DNA of 64,000 nt from Nitrospira sp. MA-1 (lineage in GTDB: Bacteria > Nitrospirota > Nitrospiria > Nitrospirales > UBA8639), in NCBI GenBank assembly GCA_032139905.1, contig JAQJDB010000005.1, positions 293,001 to 357,000 of the forward strand. Direction: 5' to 3'. Of the stretch, positions 1-7,347 are shown piece after piece. The notes beneath the pieces are model-generated. The model had not been told where the DNA came from. It saw only the letters and a program-made list of their open reading frames with translations, and searched no databases. The position numbers and the translations under genes are program-made. Each line of letters opens with the position of its first letter. The stretch's first letter is position 1.

Positions 1-75
1 GTGGACACATCTGAAAAACGCCATATGAGGCGAGGAAGCGTGCCATGGAGAAACGCCGAAAGTTTAGCCAGGAGC
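1..75 (+). mobile_element. 5' end remnant of an IS3-like transposase gene
   Basis: An ATG at 44 opens a frame reading MEKRRKFSQE, which resembles the start of IS3-family OrfA proteins. The 43 bases before it look like an IS leader. After about ten codons the similarity stops, and the frame ends near 172 inside the next gene's antisense. Only the left tip of an element seems to remain, or the window starts inside it. The family is assigned from memory of OrfA N-termini, so confidence is modest. Confidence 0.35.
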
Positions 76-107
76 TTGGTCGGACTTTTGTGATCCAACT
101 CCCATTT

Positions 108-788
108 CTAGGATCGTTGGGAATGTGTATCCAAATAGTCTCTCCGCCAGATGACGTATGCCGTAAAAGCCACGAGTGAGATAAAGAACGCGATGCGAAT
201 GCGTCCGAATCCAAAGCATGTAAAGTTGGTGGTGGCATTGAGAATGCCAAAGCCGGCATAGGCCAGGAAGACAAATAAGGCCCAACGACGCAGCTTGAGA
301 AAGCCATACCCTATGGCGACATGAAGTGCGGGGGATTGCGCTTTGAATAACAGACCTAAGATTCCTGTCGGTTTGGTGCAAAAGACGGACAGGTGGTATT
401 CAGGGTTCACCAAAATAATATACAGGTCCATGAGGGCTGTCCACAGAAACAACCCGCCAAGAAACCGCAGGTCGTGAGCGCGTTTCCAGGCAAGGCGTAA
501 CGTGTCCAATTGGCCTGGTGGGGTTGGAAGATACGCTTGATAAGCTTGAAGACACCACCACGGCAAAATAACCAACATGCCAAAGAACAAGCCCGCTCCC
601 AGTCCTCCGACGGCTCCGAGAGCCCAGGTGACGACACCGAGCAGGCCTCCCACCATCAGCACCCAGATCATATGAATGGGATACCCCCGGACCAGTTGTC
701 CAAGTCCTGGAAGGAAAGTCGAGAGAATCCCCCCAAGCGGAGACGTGTGCGAATGATCGGATGTAGAACAATTCACTTCAGATTCCAT
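108..788 (-). CDS. Multi-pass membrane protein of unknown function
   Basis: A 226-residue protein with about five to six hydrophobic segments. Near the N-terminus it has a PGLGQ-type turn (residues around 25-30) like those in small TM2-like membrane proteins, and it ends in a basic, hydrophilic tail. I place the start at the ATG at 788. The open frame continues upstream to 878, but that extension is translated from the edge of the palindromic repeat and is unlikely to be coding. No strong ribosome binding site is visible. No enzymatic motif is seen and I do not recognise a function. Confidence 0.6.
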   Translation of the reverse strand: MESEVNCSTSDHSHTSPLGGILSTFLPGLGQLVRGYPIHMIWVLMVGGLLGVVTWALGAVGGLGAGLFFGMLVILPWWCLQAYQAYLPTPPGQLDTLRLAWKRAHDLRFLGGLFLWTALMDLYIILVNPEYHLSVFCTKPTGILGLLFKAQSPALHVAIGYGFLKLRRWALFVFLAYAGFGILNATTNFTCFGFGRIRIAFFISLVAFTAYVIWRRDYLDTHSQRS

Positions 789-846
789 GGGAAGGAAAAT
801 GATAGAGATGTAAGTGCCTGAGGGCAAGCCGGGCAGAGGGGGTCTG

Positions 847-954
847 TTGAAAAAAGCCGCCAGCGGCGTTCTCGCCATTTTTCCGTGCTCACGTACTAAG
901 CGTACGCTCCGCGCGTAAAAACGGCTGCGGCCTTGCTGGACGGACTTTTTTGAA
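847..954. repeat. Dispersed palindromic repeat, copy A
   Basis: A 108-nt element bounded by TTGAAAAAAG on the left and CTTTTTTGAA on the right, which form an imperfect outer inverted repeat. An inner CACGTACT/GTACGCTC segment and a GCGGCGTTCTCGCC arm follow. The same element occurs at 46412-46519 (same length) and 50040-50170 (with an insertion). The layout suggests a long imperfect hairpin, in the style of REP or MITE sequences. It lies between the membrane protein gene and a response-regulator remnant. Confidence 0.85.
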
Positions 955-1059
955 CCGACCCGGAGCCTTTGATGAGTAATCTATTCCTGGGCAAATTTGT
1001 CCTTGAAAATCTTTATTATTTAACACTCCCAGAAGAGATCGACAGGATGCCATCGAAAA

Positions 1060-1250
1060 TACTCGGCCTGATGAAAATGAGATTTCAACGCCTTATTCGC
1101 CGGAACTTCTACTCGATCGGCAGGCTTGTGGAGGAAGGCAGGAGCGCCGATCTGTCCTAGTCTCTGATCAGGGTCGGTGAGGCCGGTGATGACCATGACC
1201 GGAAGATAAGAATCAATGTAGGCTAGGCTGCTGAGGACGTTGCTAAGGCC
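1060..1250 (-). pseudogene. Remnant of a response-regulator receiver domain
   Basis: The minus-strand frame contains LPVMVITGLTDP followed by GAPAFLHKPADRVEV. These match the beta4 region (hydrophobic strand then TG) and the beta5 KP motif of CheY-like receiver domains. The phosphorylated Asp region and the N-terminal half are absent, and the surrounding 141-codon frame does not continue the fold. It is therefore read as a decayed gene. The next gene leftward is separated by the palindromic repeat. Confidence 0.45.
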
Positions 1251-1435
1251 AAAACGCTCATCCAGCCTAGGGAAACCAAAAGCACATGTATTTCCATGCG
1301 GATGAATGAATAGAAGGGATAGGCCAAATTTGGCTTCAGTGGACCATACCGCTTGCGACCAAGGTGGCGCACTCGCGCGTTTCCGAAAACGTGGACCGTT
1401 TCTTTTTTCCTCTTCACCAGAATCGATTCCGGTTT

Positions 1436-2059
1436 CTATGAGCACCAGTCCCTTTTTCCTTCTTTAACGGGAATGGCAAGTCCTTGGCTGACCAAGAGCT
1501 CGGAAAGATCCTGGTCATCAGCAATCAACCGTCCCACGATTTCTCTACGGTCTATCGAGGAGGAAATGAGCTCAATGTGAACGGCGGAGGAAAGAAATCC
1601 ATGGATGAGTTGCTGAGCCTGTCGGCCCAACAACGTTTCCTGTTCGCAGGACGCCTTGATGTGCGGAGTTCGGATGCCTGCGAGTCGGATGACTAGGCGT
1701 TTTGCAGCAGGTACGTTCGTCTGTTGGAAAGAAAATTCGCACTGGTTACTATCGGAGCAGCCCTGGTACACCAGTGGAGAAAAGGAGGATGTCTCGGGCA
1801 GTTGGGAGGCTTCCGGGAATGGGAGCATGCGATTGGGATCCACATAAGCGGGAAGTCCCGGGAGCGAGTCCTGCGAAGGCGTAAGAATCGACCATTTATA
1901 GCGACCCGGGTTAAACTCTCCGTCGATACCGTACACACCGACAATCCCTTGTTTATAAAAGTATCGCCGCTCAAGGACTACACCCTCGGTCTGGGCAATC
2001 AATTCTTCGCCCCACAGCGAAAACAGACCAATTACGAGTAGGAAAACGCGGGGAATCAT
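1436..2059 (-). CDS. Secreted protein with a degenerate thermonuclease-like (SNase) domain
   Basis: A 207-residue protein starting at the ATG at 2059, which directly opens a signal peptide (MIPRVFLLVIGLFSLW). An earlier in-frame start at 2152 would put 31 polar residues before it. The C-terminal roughly 100 residues follow the staphylococcal nuclease pattern: RLAGIRTP, then a Cys/Glu segment, GRQAQQLI, a DRREIVGRL strand, and a closing GLAIPV...DWC. The usual catalytic Arg/Asp/Glu set is not clearly kept (RTP replaces DTP), so activity is doubtful. The middle region (residues 40-110) is unassigned. Likely periplasmic. Confidence 0.6.
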   Translation of the reverse strand: MIPRVFLLVIGLFSLWGEELIAQTEGVVLERRYFYKQGIVGVYGIDGEFNPGRYKWSILTPSQDSLPGLPAYVDPNRMLPFPEASQLPETSSFSPLVYQGCSDSNQCEFSFQQTNVPAAKRLVIRLAGIRTPHIKASCEQETLLGRQAQQLIHGFLSSAVHIELISSSIDRREIVGRLIADDQDLSELLVSQGLAIPVKEGKRDWCS

Positions 2060-2274
2060 GGTAAGAAATCCTAGCACTTCTGATTTCTTGGGAAAAGTCG
2101 GGCTAAGCGATGGTATATCGCTTTTTTTGATAAAAGCGTATATTTCTTCCATTCTCTTGAAGGTAGACTTTGCCCTTGACGGTATGTCCTAATTTACCCT
2201 GGTGTTTCCTCACCATACCTCACGATCCCATGCTTTGCGATTGATCAGTTGTCGTAATAAGGAGAAGAGTTCTC

Positions 2275-4614
2275 ATGAAAAAAATCCAGATGCTGCTTTT
2301 CATCTTACTTACTGTACTCTTCCACGCAACGGTCTCCGCCCAGGAAGTGCTTCCCCGACCGGAAGGACCCTTTGAGGGAAAGATTGGATTGACGTACAAA
2401 GATTCCCAACCTGTCAAACCTCGGCTGAAGGTCCCTGAAACGTTTGGCTTGACCGATCCACCCAATATTCTCATTGTTCTGCTTGATGACGTGGGTTATG
2501 GGCAGATGGGCACCTTCGGTGGCGCCATTCCGACTCCCACCTTAGACCGCATTGCCAATAATGGGTTGCGTTATACCCGGTTCCACACCACGGCGCTCTG
2601 CAGCCCAACTCGGGCAGCACTCTTGACGGGGCGCAACCACCACTCCGTGGGCACGGGGGTCATTGGCGAAGCCGGAACTGGCTTCCCTGGGTATACCGGC
2701 ATTATCCCGGCATCGGCCGCGACCTTTGCGGAGGTGCTTCGGGAGTACGGATACGCCAATGCCTGGTTTGGCAAAAACCACAATGTTCCAGACTGGGAGA
2801 CCAGCCTTGTGGGGCCCTTCGATCGTTGGGCGGGTGGATTGGGGTTTGATTACTTTTACGGCTTCGTCGGTGGTGATACCGACCAATTTCATCCGGCCTT
2901 GGTCGAAAATAAGAAACGTATTGAACCCCCTGATACCAATGAAGATGGCTCGCCGTATCACTTGACGACAGATCTGGCTGACCACGCCATCCGGATGATC
3001 CGGGCGACTAAAGCCGTGGCTCCCCAACGACCGTTCTTTGTGTACTTCTCCACCGGTGCCACCCATGCTCCGCACCAGGTGCCACAGGAATGGATCGCCA
3101 AATTCAAGGGACAGTTTGACATGGGGTGGGACCAATATCGAGAGCAGACCTTTGCGCGACAACAGCGCCTCGGGGTTGTTCCTGCACACGCACAACTCAC
3201 CCCGCGCCCTGCCTCGTTACCAGCCTGGGATTCATTGCCTGAAGATGAACGGAGGGTGTATGCCAGGATGATGGAGGTCTTTGCCGCCTTCACCGCTCAT
3301 ACCGACCATGAGGTAGGACGGCTCATCGATGCGATCGAGAATTTGGGGCAACTGGATAATACCCTCGTGATCTACATGGCCGGGGACAACGGGTCGAGTG
3401 CCGAAGGAGGCTTACATGGGCTGCTCAATGAAATGACGTTCTTTAACGGGCTTCCCGAATCGTTGGAGGCTAAGGTCGCTTCCCTCGACACCCTAGGGGG
3501 AGAGAAACATTACAATCATTTTCCCGCGGCTTGGGCTTGGGCCATGGATACGCCGTTCCAGTGGACGAAGCAGATTGCCAGCCATTTTGGTGGAACGCGC
3601 AATGGCCTCGCCATTTCATGGCCGCAGCGCATCAAGGCGCGAGGGGAAATCCGAAATCAGTTCCACCATGTCATCGATATCGCCCCGACTATTCTGGAAG
3701 CCGTTGGCGTGCAAGCCCCGGCTCAATTCAATGGAGTTGCCCAAAAGCCCATTGAGGGGATCAGCATGGCCTATACCTTTGATAATCCGGATATTCCCGA
3801 TCGGCGAACTACCCAGTATTTCGAGATGCTCGGGAACCAAGGCATTTACCATGACGGATGGATGGCCAGTGCAATACGTGGGATACCCTGGCTCAGCGAG
3901 AACACCCCTGCCGACCTGCTGGACATGTCCTGGGAGCTCTACCATGTGGAGGAGGACTTCAGCCAAGCCGTGAATCTTGCAGAAAAGAATCCGGAGAAGC
4001 TCAACAACCTCGTCAAACTCTTCTTTGCCGAAGCTGCGAAATATAACGTTTTGCCTCTCGATGATCGGAAAACCGAGCGGTTGAATGTGGCAAACCGCCC
4101 AAGCCTCACAGAAGGTCGTACCTCTTTCACCTATCCGAACTTGCTTCGGCTTCCTGAGGGGGCCTCCCCTGATCTCAAGCACAAGGATCATACGATTACC
4201 GCCAAGGTGGTAATCCCTGAGAGTAAGGCTGAGGGCATGCTCTTCACTCATGGAGGTCGCTTTGGGGGGTATGGGCTGTATGTGCAGAAGGAACGCCTCA
4301 TCTATCACTACAACCTCGTTGGTGTCGCACGGTATACCATCATGTCTAAGGAGCCCATTCCGGTAGGAGACGTGACGCTCAAAGCCGTGTATAAATCGGA
4401 CACGGACAAACCGTTTGCCGGAGCCACCGTGACCCTTTATGCGAACGGGAACCCAATCGGGGAAGGCCGAGTGGAGAAAAGCATTCCGAACCGCGTGACT
4501 CTTGACGAAACGCTCGACATTGGTTTTGACACGGGTACGCCGTTGACAGAAGGATATGAGTTACCCTTCAAATTCACGGGCCAATTGGCGGCAGTGACCA
4601 TTGAATTGAACTAA
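2275..4614 (+). CDS. Arylsulfatase, periplasmic
   Basis: A 779-residue sulfatase (alkaline phosphatase superfamily) that hydrolyses sulfate esters. A signal peptide covers residues 1-22 (ends VSA). The metal-binding DD lies at 71-72. The signature CSPTRAALLTGR starts at C109, the Cys that is converted to formylglycine. The second metal site GDNG has D371. The length and the C-terminal beta-rich domain fit the large arylsulfatase A/betC-like group. AAGGAG lies 12 bases before the ATG. The gene is alone on the plus strand. Maturation needs a formylglycine-generating enzyme (or anSME), which is not seen in this window. It could supply sulfate to the assimilation operon at 54-62 kb, but that is inference. 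Confidence 0.9.
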   Translation: MKKIQMLLFILLTVLFHATVSAQEVLPRPEGPFEGKIGLTYKDSQPVKPRLKVPETFGLTDPPNILIVLLDDVGYGQMGTFGGAIPTPTLDRIANNGLRYTRFHTTALCSPTRAALLTGRNHHSVGTGVIGEAGTGFPGYTGIIPASAATFAEVLREYGYANAWFGKNHNVPDWETSLVGPFDRWAGGLGFDYFYGFVGGDTDQFHPALVENKKRIEPPDTNEDGSPYHLTTDLADHAIRMIRATKAVAPQRPFFVYFSTGATHAPHQVPQEWIAKFKGQFDMGWDQYREQTFARQQRLGVVPAHAQLTPRPASLPAWDSLPEDERRVYARMMEVFAAFTAHTDHEVGRLIDAIENLGQLDNTLVIYMAGDNGSSAEGGLHGLLNEMTFFNGLPESLEAKVASLDTLGGEKHYNHFPAAWAWAMDTPFQWTKQIASHFGGTRNGLAISWPQRIKARGEIRNQFHHVIDIAPTILEAVGVQAPAQFNGVAQKPIEGISMAYTFDNPDIPDRRTTQYFEMLGNQGIYHDGWMASAIRGIPWLSENTPADLLDMSWELYHVEEDFSQAVNLAEKNPEKLNNLVKLFFAEAAKYNVLPLDDRKTERLNVANRPSLTEGRTSFTYPNLLRLPEGASPDLKHKDHTITAKVVIPESKAEGMLFTHGGRFGGYGLYVQKERLIYHYNLVGVARYTIMSKEPIPVGDVTLKAVYKSDTDKPFAGATVTLYANGNPIGEGRVEKSIPNRVTLDETLDIGFDTGTPLTEGYELPFKFTGQLAAVTIELN

Positions 4615-4704
4615 CTCATCACTCTACCTCGGTCCCAGAATGATTGACGTTAGCTCTTATCGCCACAAGCGTAAGTGGTCAAAATCTTGTCTGATCCCCT
4701 ATGG

Positions 4705-5016
4705 TCAAGCAACTATTAAGTCTGCCGTTAATACAGAGGAAGGGGCTCGCCCGATTTCCAGAAACAGATTTGGGGTTAGGTAACTTTTTTTCGAGCTGTG
4801 AGATGGTTTGGTCGCATCGCTAGCAGCCTCAAGTAATAGTCGAAGCGCTCGGTTAATGAACTCGTCGTTGGAAAAGACCTTTGCAAGATCGGGGTCGATG
4901 AGTACGAGATTGGTGTCTGCTTTTGCCTTTGAGTAATACTTCCCTCTCACGCCACCCTTCAATTTTGGAAAATCATATTTTTCACGCATCTCATCGTTTC
5001 CAGATATCTTGCGCAT
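4705..5016 (-). CDS. Antitoxin-like small protein, C-terminus possibly replaced
   Basis: A 103-residue protein. The N-terminal part reads like a widespread antitoxin-type family: MREKYDF, then RGKYYSKAKADTNLVLIDPD, then AKVF and an NRALRLLL helix. The DNA-binding type is probably ribbon-helix-helix or a related fold. AGGAAAGGGAAGG precedes the ATG at 5016. After about residue 70 the sequence no longer resembles the family, suggesting that the end was replaced by a rearrangement. No toxin partner is found next to it. The downstream 5.0-5.26 kb gap holds nothing recognisable. Confidence 0.6.
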   Translation of the reverse strand: MRKISGNDEMREKYDFPKLKGGVRGKYYSKAKADTNLVLIDPDLAKVFSNDEFINRALRLLLEAASDATKPSHSSKKSYLTPNLFLEIGRAPSSVLTADLIVA

Positions 5017-5262
5017 AGCCTTCCCTTTCCTGTTTTGTGGCTGGGATTCCTTATCTCCACATGTCCGCCCGCAGTGAACCGAGGCATCTGATTAAAGAAT
5101 GCTAGGTAAGTTTTGATGGCCTTGGCGACATGTGATGGGTTGTTGAAATTGGGCAGGGCAGCTGAGCCGGATGATCCGCAAATGCTTCTGGTCGAGCAAG
5201 CAAGATAGGCTAAACTTCTGATTCAATACTGTGAAAGTTGATGTTAGTGATACCAGCTAGGC

Positions 5263-5505
5263 CTACCGAGCCAGTGCACGGGCGCAGAGCACCTCGTCTT
5301 CGCGGAGGGCTTCGAGGGCAGAAGCGGGGACGGTGGTGACGGCAATTGTATTCCCAACGGCGTTGAAGACCTCGATGGAGTATCCCTCCGTGCCGTCTGG
5401 AGCATTATGGTGTTCCACGAGTTTGACAATGTCGCCGCGACGGAGACAGTGCTCCGGTACGTCACACGTCAACGCCACATCAGTGTACAGCTCAAATTTC
5501 ATCAT
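5263..5505 (-). CDS. DUF4926 domain protein
   Basis: An 80-residue protein with the DUF4926 pattern: FELYTDVALTCDVPEH, then RGDIVKLVEHH and EGYSIEVFNAVG, then TVPASALEALREDEVL. I choose the start at 5505 because its ATG overlaps the stop of the upstream DUF6883 gene (ATGA) and has GGAGG six bases ahead. The longer frame would run back inside the other gene. DUF4926 and DUF6883 proteins commonly occur as adjacent pairs and are suspected toxin-antitoxin partners. Function is unproven. Confidence 0.75.
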   Translation of the reverse strand: MMKFELYTDVALTCDVPEHCLRRGDIVKLVEHHNAPDGTEGYSIEVFNAVGNTIAVTTVPASALEALREDEVLCARALAR

Positions 5506-5834
5506 TTCCTCCGCTTGTCTGGTATGAGTGTAATAAACTTTGTGACACCCGACAAGTTTTCGGTCATCCAGATCGTGCAAACAGCCAGTTTCACCCCATT
5601 TGGACCGGTGAGACTGGCGCGAATCTCATGGTACCGGCCAAATTTGTTAGATTCCAGCTCAATGGCTTCACACGGCAAAATCTGTGTACGCAAATCCTGT
5701 AGCAGTTTTGCAGCGTTTTCCAGCCTATACCCTGCCCTTGCCAGAAAGGCCGATTTATCGCCTCGTGCTTGCGGCAAAAGCAAGTAATGCGTCAGCTTGT
5801 CCTCGGCGATGGTTGTGTCTGCGGGGAGTTTCAT
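5502..5834 (-). CDS. DUF6883 domain protein, partner of the DUF4926 gene
   Basis: A 110-residue protein beginning MKLPADTTIAEDKLTHYLL, with the compact KFGRYHEIRASLTGPNG segment and a closing strand GVTKFITLIP that are typical of DUF6883. It is translationally coupled to the DUF4926 gene by a 4-bp overlap. This arrangement suggests a two-gene addiction or defence-like module, but the biochemical role is unknown. The start at 5834 lacks a strong ribosome binding site. A degraded HicA-like frame ends 8 bases upstream. Confidence 0.7.
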   Translation of the reverse strand: MKLPADTTIAEDKLTHYLLLPQARGDKSAFLARAGYRLENAAKLLQDLRTQILPCEAIELESNKFGRYHEIRASLTGPNGVKLAVCTIWMTENLSGVTKFITLIPDKRRK

Positions 5835-5841
5835 TGGGCAT

Positions 5842-5979
5842 TCAGCCGGGCAGTGTGTTCACGGTCTGCTGCACGGTTTGGATAGTTACGGCCAGGTCTG
5901 CCTTCCGAAACGATGCCTCTAGTGAGTTTGACCTTGGGGCTTGCCTATGGACAGGAATGGTATCGGGGAAAGGTGGCGT
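5842..5979 (-). pseudogene. Possible remnant of a HicA-like toxin gene (C-terminal part)
   Basis: A 45-codon frame between stops contains TIPVHRQ followed by LEASFRKADLAV. This is reminiscent of the HicA C-terminal pattern (VPVH, then GTLxxILRQAGL). No start codon and no double-stranded-RNA-binding-like N-terminus precede it. It lies directly upstream of the DUF6883 gene and just after tRNA-Lys. The match is short, so this is a low-confidence call. Confidence 0.3.
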
Positions 5980-5990
5980 TCACATTATAA

Positions 5991-6066
<76 letters not shown>

Positions 6067-6213
6067 CACCGAGATGCAGAAAATTTTAGGAATGTATTTT
6101 ACGGTTTTTCCAGAACCACGTCTGGATATCGGAGAATTCTCCCTCCCCTATCCCCTCCTTACAAATGAGGGGGATCATTTGTATCTCTTTATTCGCTCAA
6201 AAATTCATGTGCA

Positions 6214-6289
6214 TGGTGCGCCTGACAGGATTTGAACCTGTGGCCCCTTGCTCCGGAGGCAAGTGCTCTATCCACTGAGCTACAGGCGC
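6214..6289 (-). tRNA. tRNA-Arg (anticodon CCG)
   Basis: The minus strand gives an acceptor GCGCCTG paired with CAGGCGC, D-arm GCTC/GAGC, an anticodon stem CTTGC/GCAAG around CTCCGGA (anticodon CCG), a T-arm with GTTCAAA, and an encoded CCA at 6214-6216. Confidence 0.95.
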
Positions 6290-6437
6290 AAAATTGTGTT
6301 CATTGGCAATTACACCGGCCTCTAGTTCTTGTGGCCTCTCAGCCAGGAGAGAGGGAAAACAGAGGACAACAGCCCCGGAAAAGTTCTGAAGCTAGCATGG
6401 ATGTTTAGGTGATGTCTACCTGCCGGAGGCCATGAAT

Positions 6438-7343
6438 TTATTCGCAGGAGGGCGCCGGTTCCATGCTGCCCTGGTACTGCTCAAAGACCGCGGTGGAGGC
6501 CTGGACCAGTTCGGGTGATTCCCCTAAGACCGTGGTTAACAACAGTTCGACATCTTGTGGCGTAAGGCCATTGGATGGAGCAATGAAGCGTTTACGCGCG
6601 ATCTGGCGTTCCTCCGGATCATCGGGTTCATAATAGCCCAATAATTCTCCTGATTGCACCGCATCCGTTAATCGTTGGGTCCATTGGTCGATGAGTGCGG
6701 GTGTCCAGTTTTTTGTGGTCAGGTGATCCTGGAAAAGTTCCAATTTGGTCCATAACACCCAGCCGACAAAGACGGCCCAGGTTTCGTTCATGACTTCCCA
6801 CGTATCCTGATCCGAGAGAAATCGCAGTTCGGTGGCCCCTTTGAGCTGGCGAATAGGATTGATCCGGACAAACCGGTAATGGCAGGCCATCTGGTTGTTG
6901 GCGGCCTCCAATACCTGCTGGTCTTCCGCAGTCAGGGCTTGTCCATGATCAGTGGCGTAGAGATAGTCCAGATAGGCATGCAGGAGTTCATGATAGAGCA
7001 GCGCCACATCATGGTGAGTCATCCGGGCCAGATCGGCCAACGCGCCCCCGGCTTCATTAAAGGACAGACGCAGGTTGAGAATCATGGTGTGATCGTGTGG
7101 ATGATATTCTGCTGCATAGGTGCGGAGGTCTTCGAAGTGTACCGTGACAAATGTGGGGTCGATGTGTTTGAGGAACCCCGTTGGCAGCCCAAGGGTATCG
7201 GCTTGCTGCAGAAGGGCAGGCCATGGATGCCGGGGGTTGGGACGACTTGAGGTGGTGTCCTCAGCGGACCAGGCTTGGCTTGGCATGTTCACACTTATCA
7301 GGCTGACCAGAATGGCCAGGCCCATCCGAACGAAATATGACAC
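6438..7343 (-). CDS. Secreted HExxH putative metalloprotease
   Basis: A 301-residue protein with an N-terminal signal peptide (ends around QAWSA) and a zinc-protease-type motif HELLHAYLDYL at residues 118-122 for the HELLH. No second family signature is obvious, so the substrate is unknown. I choose the GTG at 7343 because GGAGG lies seven bases before it and it leaves only a 4-bp gap after the helicase stop. A TTG at 7379 would overlap the helicase by 32 bases. The gene is co-transcribed behind the helicase gene. The C-terminal half is helical and ends PAPSCE. Confidence 0.65.
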   Translation of the reverse strand: MSYFVRMGLAILVSLISVNMPSQAWSAEDTTSSRPNPRHPWPALLQQADTLGLPTGFLKHIDPTFVTVHFEDLRTYAAEYHPHDHTMILNLRLSFNEAGGALADLARMTHHDVALLYHELLHAYLDYLYATDHGQALTAEDQQVLEAANNQMACHYRFVRINPIRQLKGATELRFLSDQDTWEVMNETWAVFVGWVLWTKLELFQDHLTTKNWTPALIDQWTQRLTDAVQSGELLGYYEPDDPEERQIARKRFIAPSNGLTPQDVELLLTTVLGESPELVQASTAVFEQYQGSMEPAPSCE

Positions 7344-7347
7344 TGTT

